Positions 8,211 through 15,944 of a DNA stretch of 47,127 nt are shown here, piece after piece. The translations under genes and the position numbers were made by a program. A model generated the notes under the pieces. It worked only from the letters and a program-made list of their open reading frames with translations, did no database searches and was not told where the DNA came from. The stretch spans positions 1-47,127 of the forward strand of contig CANJCQ010000027.1 of assembly GCA_947473355.1 (NCBI GenBank). The letters are read 5' to 3'. Numbering within the stretch: position 1 is the stretch's first letter; every line of letters starts with the position of its first letter. The stretch is from Sphingomonadaceae bacterium. GTDB taxonomy: Bacteria; Pseudomonadota; Alphaproteobacteria; Sphingomonadales; Sphingomonadaceae.

Positions 8211-9074
8211 CTAGGCCGCAGCCCGGATCGGTTCTTCGCCATTGAGCGTGCAGCGATGGAATTCGCGGCCGCTTTCCCGGTCAAACGGCATGACCCGGTG
8301 CATCGCGCCGGTGTTGTCCCAGATGACAAGGTCGCCCATCTGCCACTTGTGGCGATAGAGGTATTTGTCCTGCGTCGCATGCCGCATCAGCCGTTCGAGC
8401 AGGTCGTGGCTTTCGCTGGGGTGCATTTGTTCGATGTGCGAGCCTGAGGTGCTCAGCACCAGCGACTTGCGGCCTGAGCGATGTTGCCAGACCAGCGGAT
8501 GGTTGCGCTTGGGATAGCTGGACCAGACAGCGAACTCCTCCGGCGTGCAATCGCGCATTGCCGGGAACAGCGCGGCCTGCATGGTGTGGACGACATGGAG
8601 GCCATCGAGCCGCGCCTTTTCGTCTGCGGGCAGATCCTCGTAGGCGGCATAGGTATTGGCGAAGACCGTGTCGCCGCCCTCGCGCGACAGTTTGAAGGGG
8701 GTGAACAGCGTCGCCAGCGGCGGCACTTCCTCATAGGTCCCGTCCATGTGCCACAGATGGTTGCCGGGCAGGAACCGGGCATATTCCGGGTTGACCTTGG
8801 CATCGAGGCTGACCTTGAGCACGCCCTCATCGCCCTCCTTCAGCGTCGCGCCATCGGCACCGCGCTTGCTCTCGCCGATCCTGAGATCGCCCAGGGTGCG
8901 GGCAATCGTGCGCAGTTCCTCGTCGCTGGGGTGAATGCCGCGAAACAGCAGGATGCCGCGCTGATCAAGCAGCGCGCGGATGGCCTTGGCATGCGCGCCG
9001 CCGAGCAGGTCGGCCTTGGTCACATTCACCTGCGAGCCCATGCGCGGGGACAGGTCAGTTGAGGTCAGCTCCAC
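8211..9074 (-). CDS. TauD/TfdA family Fe(II)/2-oxoglutarate dioxygenase
   Basis: A 287-residue member of the TauD/TfdA family. The iron triad is complete: His109 and Asp111 in HLWHMDGTY, and His259 in WDNTGAMHRV. Arg270 or Arg274 in RESGREFHRC is placed to bind the carboxylate of 2-oxoglutarate. Such enzymes hydroxylate a substrate at the expense of 2-oxoglutarate decarboxylation, often cleaving a C-S, C-O or C-N bond. It is the promoter-proximal gene of a two-gene unit with the flavin monooxygenase, divergent from a TetR regulator across about 170 bp. This is consistent with an inducible catabolic step for an unidentified compound. Confidence 0.88.
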   Translation of the reverse strand: MELTSTDLSPRMGSQVNVTKADLLGGAHAKAIRALLDQRGILLFRGIHPSDEELRTIARTLGDLRIGESKRGADGATLKEGDEGVLKVSLDAKVNPEYARFLPGNHLWHMDGTYEEVPPLATLFTPFKLSREGGDTVFANTYAAYEDLPADEKARLDGLHVVHTMQAALFPAMRDCTPEEFAVWSSYPKRNHPLVWQHRSGRKSLVLSTSGSHIEQMHPSESHDLLERLMRHATQDKYLYRHKWQMGDLVIWDNTGAMHRVMPFDRESGREFHRCTLNGEEPIRAAA

Positions 9075-9247
9075 ATCCGCTCTCCAATTCCAGACAGATC
9101 GAACCGCACAGAGGACGAATCGCGCCTGCCTTTGATTGTTACCTTACGCGTTTCATTCATGCGCGCAATCGGCAATCTGCTGCCATCATCCCCGCTGGCC
9201 GTGCATAATTAGTTGCCTTGATCGTTTCAAACTGGCAGACATGGCCC

Positions 9248-9952
9248 ATGAACGCCGCACCACTCAGGCGCCCTGGCCGCCCCAGCCTCAGCAACGAAGA
9301 GCTGCTCGATCATGCCTGCGACCTGTTCCTCGATCAAGGCTTCGAGCGCACCAGCATCGAGGCGATCTGCGCCCGCGCCGGCATGGCCAAGCGCACGGTC
9401 TATGCCCGCTATGGCGACAAGACCAGCCTGTTCCGCGCCGCGCTGCAGCGCGCGATCGAGCTCTGGATCGTCCCCATCGAGCGCCTGCGCGCGGCGGAAG
9501 TGGACGACCTTGAAGCCAGTCTGCTTGCCGTGGGGCGCATCCTGCTTGCCAATATCATGACCCCGGCCGGGCTGCGCCTGCTGCGCCTGACCAATTCCGA
9601 AAGCAGCCGTTCGCCCGAAATCGGCGCCTACAACGTGGCGCAGGGCACCGAGCCGACCATTGCCTACCTCGCCGACCTGTTCATCCGCCGCTTCCCCAGC
9701 CGCCTCGCGCCGGATGAGGCGCGCGCGGCGGCAGAAGGCTTTCTGCACCTGGTCACTGGCCCGGCCATCGATGCCGCCTGGGGCGTGCAGCGGGGCGATT
9801 TGGCCCTGGCTCGCCACATCGATGCCAGCGTCCGCCTGTTCCTGCACGGGGTTCAGGGGGAGGGCGGGCGTGAAGCCGGGGCGTTGGAAGCCGAAAACCG
9901 CCGTCTGCGCAAGAAGCTGGCGCGGATCGGGGCGCTCCTGGGGGAGGGGTAG
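9248..9952 (+). CDS. TetR family transcriptional regulator
   Basis: A 234-residue one-component regulator. The N-terminal helix-turn-helix spans about residues 14-59 (GRPSLSNEELLDHACDLF, then TSIEAICARAGMAKRTVYAR and YGDKTSLF). The C-terminal ligand-binding part resembles the AefR-like TetR_C group. The last 30 residues form a short charged coiled coil (EAENRRLRKKLARIG), unusual for the family. ATG 9248 is preferred over an upstream TTG at 9218. Its divergence from the dioxygenase/monooxygenase pair points to local repression of that operon, by inference. The 9075-9247 intergenic region shows no operator I could define with confidence. Confidence 0.85.
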   Translation: MNAAPLRRPGRPSLSNEELLDHACDLFLDQGFERTSIEAICARAGMAKRTVYARYGDKTSLFRAALQRAIELWIVPIERLRAAEVDDLEASLLAVGRILLANIMTPAGLRLLRLTNSESSRSPEIGAYNVAQGTEPTIAYLADLFIRRFPSRLAPDEARAAAEGFLHLVTGPAIDAAWGVQRGDLALARHIDASVRLFLHGVQGEGGREAGALEAENRRLRKKLARIGALLGEG

Positions 9953-9986
9953 GCGGACGAACTCCGTCGCTTGCTGCGAGTGGAGC

Positions 9987-10023
9987 TTGACTGGGCTTGA
10001 GCTATATGTTATTTGTGACATAT
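9987..10023 (+). promoter_or_regulatory. Promoter and palindromic operator of the tumE-tumA pair
   Basis: TTGACT (9987-9992) is spaced 17 nt from TATTTG (10010-10015). A 20-bp palindrome (ATATGTTA-TTTG-TGACATAT, 10004-10023, one mismatch) covers the -10 box and the first two bases of the tumE ATG. No Shine-Dalgarno sequence lies before that ATG, and the expected transcription start falls on or next to it, so the toxin mRNA may be leaderless. An autoregulating antitoxin is the obvious candidate ligand. Confidence 0.5.
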
Positions 10024-10306
10024 GTCGGCTGAACCATTGGTCTTTCTCAAGCGACAAAATGCGGATGGGACCATTGTCGAGATCCGCATTTGGCAATTGC
10101 CTCAAACGACGAATGAGCGTCCGCATGGTCTCAAATATTCGCTGTTTTATGGCCGCGCGGGCGAGCGGATCATTGGCTATGACAATGAAACCGGTAAGGG
10201 GGACCACCGCCACTATGGACCTCGCGAAATGTCCTACGCGTTTGAAAGTACGGAACGCCTTTTGCAGGACTTTTTCGCCGACGTGGCGAAGGAAAGGGGT
10301 GAATGA
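10022..10306 (+). CDS. tumE: Toxin of a type II toxin-antitoxin pair, TumE family (DUF6516)
   Basis: A 94-residue protein with the TumE/DUF6516 signature: ADGTIVEIRIWQLP near the N-terminus, LKYSLFYGRAGERIIGYDNETGKGDHRH in the middle (written here in parts: LKYSLFYG, RIIGYDNE, GKGDHRH), and AFESTERLLQDFFADV at the C-terminus. The family is described as the toxin partner of TumA; its cellular target is not evident here. The stop codon overlaps the antitoxin start by 4 nt (ATGA). The toxin-first order is normal for this family. The complete core motifs suggest an intact gene. Confidence 0.8.
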   Translation: MSAEPLVFLKRQNADGTIVEIRIWQLPQTTNERPHGLKYSLFYGRAGERIIGYDNETGKGDHRHYGPREMSYAFESTERLLQDFFADVAKERGE

Positions 10307-10668
10307 TGACTGGAAATCGCCTGACGTTTGAAATCGAACCTGCAAGTTCGTTCGAAACGCGCGCGCTTGAAATTGCCCGGGCGCTGGATCGCGGCGACAC
10401 TGTGCCCGTGCAAACGCACCTCTCGTTCCCCGATATGGAGACGCTGCTGACCGTGCTCACCCCCAAGCGCTTTGCCTTGCTGCGCACCTTGCGGCAGACC
10501 GGTCCCAGCTCGATCCGCGCGCTGGCAGCGGCAGTGGCGCGCGATTACAAGGCGGTGCACAGCGATGTCACGGCGCTTATCGCTGGTGGGCTGATTGAAC
10601 GTCAGGCGGCCGACCGGATCGCCGTGCAGTGGGATTCTGTCCATGCGGATTTCCGCTTGGCGGCTTGA
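10303..10668 (+). CDS. tumA: Antitoxin, TumA-like winged-helix DNA-binding protein
   Basis: A 121-residue protein with a winged helix-turn-helix at about residues 52-100 (RFALLRTLRQTGPSSIRALA, then AAAVARDYKAVHSDVTALIA). It resembles the HVO_A0114/MarR-like proteins found beside TumE toxins. It should neutralise the toxin and repress the operon by binding the palindrome upstream. The start is ATGATG at 10303, with GGAAAGGGG before it, and overlaps the toxin stop codon. The gene is next to trhO with only 18 nt between them, but a functional link is not implied. Confidence 0.75.
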   Translation: MMTGNRLTFEIEPASSFETRALEIARALDRGDTVPVQTHLSFPDMETLLTVLTPKRFALLRTLRQTGPSSIRALAAAVARDYKAVHSDVTALIAGGLIERQAADRIAVQWDSVHADFRLAA

Positions 10669-10686
10669 TCAGGGATAATTTGTAGC

Positions 10687-11643
10687 GTGCCCCCTGATCC
10701 CATCACCGTCGCCGCGCTCTATCGCTTCGCGCGTTTCAATGACCCGGCCAGCCTGCGCGCGCAGTTGGAACAGGCGTGCAGGGCCCATCGCATTCGCGGC
10801 ACCTTGCTGCTCGCAGCCGAGGGTATCAACGGCACGATTGCCGGGACGGACGAGGGCATCACCGCGGTGCTGGCAGAAATCCGCAAGCTGCCGGACTGCG
10901 CCGATCTCGATGTCAAAATGTCCACTGCCGCAACCATGCCGTTTCACCGCATGAAAGTGCGTGTCAAACGCGAGATCGTCACCATGGGCCAGCCGGATAT
11001 CGATCCGAGGGCCAGTGTCGGCACCTATGTCGATCCAATGGACTGGAACGCGCTGATTGCGGACCCCGACACCGTGGTCATCGATACCCGCAATGACTAC
11101 GAAGTGGCGGTGGGCACATTCGCGCGCGCGATTGATCCCAGGACCAGCACCTTCCGCGATTTCCCCGCATGGTTCCGCGAGAACAGGGACAGTCTGCTCG
11201 GCAAGAACAAGCCCAGGGTCGCCATGTTCTGCACCGGCGGCATCCGCTGCGAGAAATCGACCGCTTTCCTCAAGCAGGAAGGCATCGAGGAGGTCTATCA
11301 TCTCAAGGGCGGCGTGCTCAAATATCTCGAGACAGTGCCCGAGGCGCAAAGCCTGTGGCGCGGCGAATGCTTCGTGTTCGATCAGCGGGTGACCATCGGC
11401 CATGGACTTGCCCAGGGCAGCTATGAGCTGTGCCACGCCTGCCGCCGCCCGGTCACCGCCGAAGACCGCCAGTCGCCGCTGTGGGAGGAAGGGGTCAGCT
11501 GCCCTGCCTGCCACGCCGAGCGCACCGACGAGCAGCGCGCCTCCTATCGCGAGCGCCACCGGCAGGAAGCGCTCGCCGCCGCGCGGGGGAAGCAGCATAT
11601 CGGCGCGGATTTGGCCGGGGCGGGCGATGACAAGGATGGCTGA
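10687..11643 (+). CDS. trhO: tRNA uridine(34) hydroxylase, rhodanese family
   Basis: A 318-residue protein of the YceA/TrhO family, which hydroxylates uridine 34 in the tRNA anticodon in an oxygen-dependent route to 5-hydroxyuridine. Domain order: an N-terminal acylphosphatase-like part ([25 protein letters not shown]), a rhodanese domain with the active-site loop [11 protein letters not shown], and a C-terminal Cys-rich tail with two CxxC pairs (CHACRR and CPACHAE) that may bind zinc. It begins at GTG 10687, 18 nt after tumA. The glutathione transferase gene overlaps its 3' end, so the two are probably coupled. Confidence 0.92.
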   Translation: MPPDPITVAALYRFARFNDPASLRAQLEQACRAHRIRGTLLLAAEGINGTIAGTDEGITAVLAEIRKLPDCADLDVKMSTAATMPFHRMKVRVKREIVTMGQPDIDPRASVGTYVDPMDWNALIADPDTVVIDTRNDYEVAVGTFARAIDPRTSTFRDFPAWFRENRDSLLGKNKPRVAMFCTGGIRCEKSTAFLKQEGIEEVYHLKGGVLKYLETVPEAQSLWRGECFVFDQRVTIGHGLAQGSYELCHACRRPVTAEDRQSPLWEEGVSCPACHAERTDEQRASYRERHRQEALAAARGKQHIGADLAGAGDDKDG

Positions 11644-12271
11644 TCCAATAGTCTACAGCTTCCGGCGCTGCCCCTATGCCATGCGAGCGCGGCTGGCCTT
11701 GGCCATCAGCGGCGTGGCGCTTGAACTGCGCGAGATCAAGCTCTCGGCCAAGCCCGAGGCCATGCTGGAAGCCTCTCCCAAGGGCACGGTGCCGGTGCTG
11801 GCGCTGGGCGATGGCACGGTGATCGACGAGAGCATTGACATCATGCACTGGGCCCTCGCGCAGGCCGACCCGGAACACTGGCTGGAGCGCAATGAACCCG
11901 AGCTGATCGCCCAGTGCGACGGCTCGTTCAAGCATGCTCTTGACCGTTACAAGTATCCCGATCGCCACGGCGTCGATTGGCTCGAACATCGCGAACAGGG
12001 CCTCATGTTCCTGCGCCAGCTGGATGAGCGCCTCTCCGGCAAGGGCCAGCTGTGCGGGGCCACCCGCGGCCTTGCCGACGCCGCGATCATGCCCTTCGTG
12101 CGCCAGTTCGCCGCCGTGGACCCGGACTGGTTCGCCGCGCAGCCACTGCTACATCTGAAGCCATGGCTTGAAGGCCATTTGGCCTCGCCGCTGTTCGCTG
12201 CGATCATGCAGCGCTATGCGCCATGGTCGCCGGGTGATGCGCCGGTGGCCTTTCCGCAGGTGACCGGCTAA
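11636..12271 (+). CDS. Glutathione S-transferase family protein
   Basis: A 211-residue cytosolic protein with an N-terminal thioredoxin-like domain and a helical C-terminal domain. The Grx-like motif [16 protein letters not shown] places a reactive Cys near residue 12, suggesting a Cys-type (omega/beta-like) enzyme able to do thiol transfer. The glutathione-contacting loop is seen as KGTVPVL and then DESIDIM. Start ATG 11636 is chosen; an in-frame ATG at 11627 behind a G-rich stretch is possible. It overlaps the end of trhO and is 12 nt upstream of the kinase-fold gene, so these three genes probably form one transcript. Confidence 0.85.
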   Translation: MADPIVYSFRRCPYAMRARLALAISGVALELREIKLSAKPEAMLEASPKGTVPVLALGDGTVIDESIDIMHWALAQADPEHWLERNEPELIAQCDGSFKHALDRYKYPDRHGVDWLEHREQGLMFLRQLDERLSGKGQLCGATRGLADAAIMPFVRQFAAVDPDWFAAQPLLHLKPWLEGHLASPLFAAIMQRYAPWSPGDAPVAFPQVTG

Positions 12272-12283
12272 CCCGCGCGATCC

Positions 12284-13591
12284 ATGCCGACATCACTTCT
12301 TCCCGAGGCCCAGGAACACTGGGTAGAGGGCGACGCGCTCGCCCTGCCGATTCCGGCCAATGCCGAAGCCCTGCGCGCGGGCGGCGCGGAATGGCTGACC
12401 AGTGCATTTCATGCGATGGGTTCGCTGACGCCCGAGAACTGCGTCACCGCGATCACTCGCTGCGACAGCTTCGAGGCGGGCGGCACTGGCACCAAGGCGC
12501 TGCTCTCGCTCAGCTATGCCCGCCCCGAAGAAGGCCTTCCCGCAGACCTCTTCGTCAAGTTCTCGCGCAATTTCGCCAATTCCGAAATGGACCGCGCCAA
12601 GTTCCATATGGGACCCGAAATCCGCTTCGCCGCGCTCTCGCGAACGCCGGGCTTCCCGGTCGCTGTGCCGCGTTGCCTGTTTGCCGACTATGCCGAGGCC
12701 AGCGGCACGGGCTTGCTGATCACCGAGCGCATCGGCTTCGGCCAGAACGGCATAGAGAGGCAATACGGCAAATGCCTCGATCACCTGCTGCCTCAGCCGC
12801 TCGAACACTACCGGGCTCTGATCCGCACGCTGGCGCGGCTGGCGGGCAGCCACATGGGCGGCCGGTTACCCGCTACTGTGGCGGACGAATTCGCCTTCGA
12901 TCTGGGCAAGGCCCTCGCCGCCGACCGGCTGACCTGTACCGGGCAGCAACGCGTCAACCGCGTCGCGCGCTATGCGGAGTTTGCCGCAGAACACCCGCAA
13001 TTGCTGCCCGAAGCGATCCGCAGCGAGGCCTTCATCGCCCGCTTCGGCGAGGGTTTCGCGCTGTTTCAGGCGCAGCAGGACGCGATCAAGCGCTATCTTC
13101 ACGCGCAGGGTGACCTCATCGCGCTGTGTCACTGGAACGCCAATTCGGACAATGCCTGGTATTGGCGCGATGCTGGCGGCGAGCTGCAATGCGGCTTGCT
13201 AGACTGGGGCAGCGTCGGCCAGATGCATGTCGCGATGACCTTGTGGGGCTGCCTCTCCAGCGCCGAGCAATGGCTGTGGCAGGGTCACCTCGATGAACTG
13301 CTGGCGCTGTTTGTCGCCGAATATGCTGCCGCCGGGGGTCCCGCACTGGACCCTGCCGAGCTGCGCCAGCACCTGTTGCTCTATGCCGCGATGATGGGCC
13401 TGTGCTGGCTGCTCGACGCGCCGCCGCGCATCCGCCGGGAAGTGCCCGCGCTGGCAGATGCCACCGGGCCACTCGATCCGCTGATCCTCGCCAGCGAAAC
13501 CGCCCGGGTGCAGCTGCAGATGATGACCAACTTCCTGATGCTGTGGGTGAGGGAAGACGCGACCGGCGTGCTAGCGCGCCTGTTCGGATAA
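12284..13591 (+). CDS. Aminoglycoside phosphotransferase-like (kinase-fold) protein
   Basis: A 435-residue protein with the APH/ecdysteroid-kinase-like fold. The ATP-binding N-lobe has LFVKFSRNF, with the likely Lys of the nucleotide site. The catalytic loop reads HWNANSDN where family enzymes have HGDLHPGN, so the usual catalytic Asp is replaced by Asn. The metal-binding Asp is kept (LLDWGSVG). It may be a pseudokinase or use another residue; some sphingomonad relatives may share the change, which I cannot check. Proteins of this type often sit near acyl-CoA dehydrogenase and steroid genes. It follows the glutathione transferase by 12 nt. The substrate is unknown, and drug resistance should not be inferred. 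Confidence 0.75.
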   Translation: MPTSLLPEAQEHWVEGDALALPIPANAEALRAGGAEWLTSAFHAMGSLTPENCVTAITRCDSFEAGGTGTKALLSLSYARPEEGLPADLFVKFSRNFANSEMDRAKFHMGPEIRFAALSRTPGFPVAVPRCLFADYAEASGTGLLITERIGFGQNGIERQYGKCLDHLLPQPLEHYRALIRTLARLAGSHMGGRLPATVADEFAFDLGKALAADRLTCTGQQRVNRVARYAEFAAEHPQLLPEAIRSEAFIARFGEGFALFQAQQDAIKRYLHAQGDLIALCHWNANSDNAWYWRDAGGELQCGLLDWGSVGQMHVAMTLWGCLSSAEQWLWQGHLDELLALFVAEYAAAGGPALDPAELRQHLLLYAAMMGLCWLLDAPPRIRREVPALADATGPLDPLILASETARVQLQMMTNFLMLWVREDATGVLARLFG

Positions 13592-13663
13592 GGCCCCCTT
13601 TCCCGCATCCCAGACACCTGCCATGATCACGCCAGCCGCGCGGAGTTGTCGGGAGAGGGAATC

Positions 13664-14518
13664 ATGAGCAAGCTTGAAGTCATCGCCGAAGGCCTCGTCT
13701 TCCCGGAAGGCCCGGTGGTCATGGCCGATGGGTCAGTGATCGTGGTCGAGATCATGGGCAGACGCGTCACGCGCTGCTGGGGCGATCTGCGCAAGGAGAC
13801 TGTCTCGGAGCCCGGCGGCGGACCAAATGGTGCGGCGATCGGCCCGGACGGGGCGCTTTATGTCTGCAACTCGGGCGGCCACGGCCAGGATGGCACGCCA
13901 AAGGAGCAAGGCCGGATCGAGCGGATCGATTTGGCCACCGGCAAGGCCGAGCGGCTCTATGACAGCTGCGACGGCGTCGCCCTCGGCGCGCCCAATGACC
14001 TGATGTTCGATAGCGACGGCAACATCTGGTTCACTGATCTTGGCAACAGCGCGGCGGATGCCAAATTCTATGGCGGGCTCTATTGCGCCCGCCCCGATGG
14101 CAGCGCGATCACCCGCATCTATGGCCGCGGCATCAGCTATAACGGCGTCGGCATTTCGCCCGATATGCAGACCGTCTACGTCTCGGACACCTACACCGCG
14201 CGGATCTTCGCCTTTGATCGCAAGATCGAAGTGCAAGAGCCGCGCTGGCTGGCCACTGCGCTGGGGCCGGCGTGGCTCGACAGTCTGGCGATGAGCGCGG
14301 CGGGCAATGTCTGCGTCGCCACCCTGATGCCCGGCGCGATCACTACGGTGACGCCGCAGGGGCAGACCAGTCAGGTGCCGCTGGACGACCGGCTGGTCAC
14401 CAACATCGCCTTTGGCGGCGCGGACATGATGGACGCGTGGATCACCTTCTCGGAAGCCGGCACACTGGTGAAAAGGCGCTGGTCCGAGCCGGGCATGCGG
14501 CTGGTTTATAACGGGTAG
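13664..14518 (+). CDS. SMP-30/gluconolactonase/LRE family protein
   Basis: A 284-residue six-bladed beta-propeller protein of the SMP-30/gluconolactonase family, typically metal-dependent lactonases. Typical blade motifs are seen: EGLVFPEGPVV with the metal-binding Glu near residue 14, GGPNGAAIGPDGALYVCNSGG, LGAPNDLMFDSDGNIWFTD, and YNGVGISPDMQTVYVSDT, which supplies the other ligands (Asn and Asp). No signal peptide is visible. GGGAGAGGGA lies directly upstream of ATG 13664. It may hydrolyse a lactone formed in the oxidation pathways around it. A hairpin terminator follows. Confidence 0.85.
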   Translation: MSKLEVIAEGLVFPEGPVVMADGSVIVVEIMGRRVTRCWGDLRKETVSEPGGGPNGAAIGPDGALYVCNSGGHGQDGTPKEQGRIERIDLATGKAERLYDSCDGVALGAPNDLMFDSDGNIWFTDLGNSAADAKFYGGLYCARPDGSAITRIYGRGISYNGVGISPDMQTVYVSDTYTARIFAFDRKIEVQEPRWLATALGPAWLDSLAMSAAGNVCVATLMPGAITTVTPQGQTSQVPLDDRLVTNIAFGGADMMDAWITFSEAGTLVKRRWSEPGMRLVYNG

Positions 14519-14533
14519 GAGGCAAGTCGCGCC

Positions 14534-14678
14534 AAGCCTCCCCCTCGGGGGAGGTGGCTCGTAAGGCGAACGGAAGGGGGCAGGGCAAAGAAAGCCGCGG
14601 CAGCGGCGGCGCGCTATCGCGCGCGATCCGGCATGCCCCCTCCACCGCTGCGCGGTTCCCCTCCCCCGGTGGGGGAGG
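14534..14678. repeat. Palindromic intergenic repeat, family III variant
   Basis: The left hairpin is CCTCCCCCTCGGGGGAGG (about 14537-14554) and the right hairpin is CCTCCCCC-GGT-GGGGGAGG (14660-14678). The arms CCCCCTCC and GGAAGGGGG in between can also pair. It fills the gap between the convergent SMP-30 and metK genes; the right hairpin doubles as a terminator. Confidence 0.7.
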
Positions 14679-14684
14679 ATTTTT
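14660..14684 (+). terminator. Rho-independent terminator after the SMP-30 gene
   Basis: An 8-bp GC-rich stem (CCTCCCCC / GGGGGAGG, loop GGT) is followed by ATTTTT at 14679-14684. It stops rightward transcription before the convergent metK. On the other strand the hairpin sits just after the metK stop codon but lacks a T run. Confidence 0.7.
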
Positions 14685-14687
14685 GTC

Positions 14688-15893
14688 TCAGCCCAAGGCC
14701 GCCTTCAGATCGTCCACCAGATCAGTCTTCTCCCAGGGGAAGAAATCGCCCTCGGGGGTGCGGCCGAAGTGGCCGTAGGCGGCGCTCTTGCGGTAGATCG
14801 GCTTGTTGAGGCCCAGATGCGTGCGGATCGCGCGCGGGGTCAGGCCGCCGAGCTTGGCAATGCCCATGATCGCCTTTTCGATGACATCGTCGCCGAACTT
14901 GCCGGTCTCGTGGGTATCGACATAGAGCGACAGCGGCTTGGAGACGCCGATGGCATAGGCCAGCTGGATGGTGCAGCGCGTGGCGAGGCCCGCCGCGACG
15001 ATGTTCTTGGCGAGATAGCGCGTGATATAGGCCGCCGAACGGTCAACCTTGGTGGGATCCTTGCCGCTGAAAGCGCCGCCGCCGTGCGGGGCCGCGCCGC
15101 CGTAGGTGTCGACGATGATCTTGCGGCCTGTGAGGCCAGCGTCGCCATCAGGGCCGCCGATCTCGAAGGAGCCGGTCGGGTTGATGTGGTATTCGGTCTC
15201 GCGCAGCAGCGCCGCCGGTATCACGTCAGCGATGACGCGCTTCACATAGGCGTGGAGTGCGGCTTCCTTTTCGCCTTCGTCATAACCCTTGGCATGCTGG
15301 GTGCTGACCACGACAGCCGTCGCGGCAACCGGCACGCTGCCTTCATAGCGCAGGGTGACCTGGCTCTTGGCATCGGGCTCAAGGAAAGGCGCCGCGCCTG
15401 AATGGCGGTCGGCGGCCATGCGCTCGAGGATCTTGTGGCTGTAATAGAGCGTGGCGGGCATCAGGTCGGGGGTTTCATCGGTGGCATAGCCGAACATGAT
15501 GCCCTGATCGCCCGCGCCTTCATCCTTGTTGCTGCCCGCATCGACGCCTTGCGCGATGTGAGCGGACTGGCCGTGCAGGCGGTTGATGAATTCGAACTTT
15601 TCCCAGTGGAAGCCGTCCTGCTCGTAACCGATTTCCTTGACGGTGTTGCGGACCGTCGCTTCGATCTCGGCCTGCGCGCCCGGCGCCCAGGCGCCATCTT
15701 CATAGACGCCCTTGCAGCGGATTTCGCCGGCCAGCACGACCAGCTGGGTGGTGGTCAGCGTCTCGCAGGCGATGCGGGCTTCGGGGTCTTTCGAGAGGAA
15801 CAGATCGACGATCGAATCGCTGATCTGGTCGGAGACCTTGTCGGGATGACCTTCGGAAACACTTTCCGAGGTGAACAGATAATCGTTACGCAT
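14688..15893 (-). CDS. metK: S-adenosylmethionine synthetase
   Basis: A full-length 401-residue MetK, which makes S-adenosylmethionine from methionine and ATP in the cytosol. Signature segments are [17 protein letters not shown] near the N-terminus, [12 protein letters not shown] near residue 125, the [19 protein letters not shown] block and the C-terminal [18 protein letters not shown]. All are intact. The start ATG at 15893 is 51 nt downstream of the lnt stop codon, and a palindrome of probable operator type lies in that gap, so metK may have its own promoter as well as read-through from lnt. Confidence 0.97.
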   Translation of the reverse strand: MRNDYLFTSESVSEGHPDKVSDQISDSIVDLFLSKDPEARIACETLTTTQLVVLAGEIRCKGVYEDGAWAPGAQAEIEATVRNTVKEIGYEQDGFHWEKFEFINRLHGQSAHIAQGVDAGSNKDEGAGDQGIMFGYATDETPDLMPATLYYSHKILERMAADRHSGAAPFLEPDAKSQVTLRYEGSVPVAATAVVVSTQHAKGYDEGEKEAALHAYVKRVIADVIPAALLRETEYHINPTGSFEIGGPDGDAGLTGRKIIVDTYGGAAPHGGGAFSGKDPTKVDRSAAYITRYLAKNIVAAGLATRCTIQLAYAIGVSKPLSLYVDTHETGKFGDDVIEKAIMGIAKLGGLTPRAIRTHLGLNKPIYRKSAAYGHFGRTPEGDFFPWEKTDLVDDLKAALG

Positions 15894-15912
15894 GCAGCAC
15901 CCATATCGAGAG

Positions 15913-15934
15913 ACATATAAAGAAAGCTTTATGT
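15913..15934 (-). promoter_or_regulatory. Palindrome upstream of metK, candidate ArsR-type SAM/SAH regulator operator
   Basis: An exact inverted repeat ATAAAG-AAAG-CTTTAT (15917-15932) extends outward to ACAT and GT(A/T) arms with a 2-nt offset on one side. It lies 20-42 nt before the metK start. Alphaproteobacterial methionine-cycle genes are known to be controlled by ArsR-family regulators (SahR/SamR type) that bind AT-rich palindromes; assignment to this class is inference. The gap is too short for a well-formed riboswitch, and I see none. Confidence 0.45.
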
Positions 15935-15944
15935 GACCCGCGCT

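Noticed and set aside
9227..10345. 372-codon minus-strand frame across the TetR and tumE genes
   Set aside because: It is antisense to two well-supported genes and has no recognisable motif.
12284..13591. Aminoglycoside resistance kinase
   Set aside because: The fold is shared by many metabolic enzymes, the catalytic Asp is missing, and the neighbours are housekeeping or metabolic genes.
15894..15944. SAM riboswitch upstream of metK
   Set aside because: The gap to lnt is only 51 nt and no SAM-II or SAM/SAH pseudoknot pattern could be drawn; a DNA palindrome explains the symmetry better.
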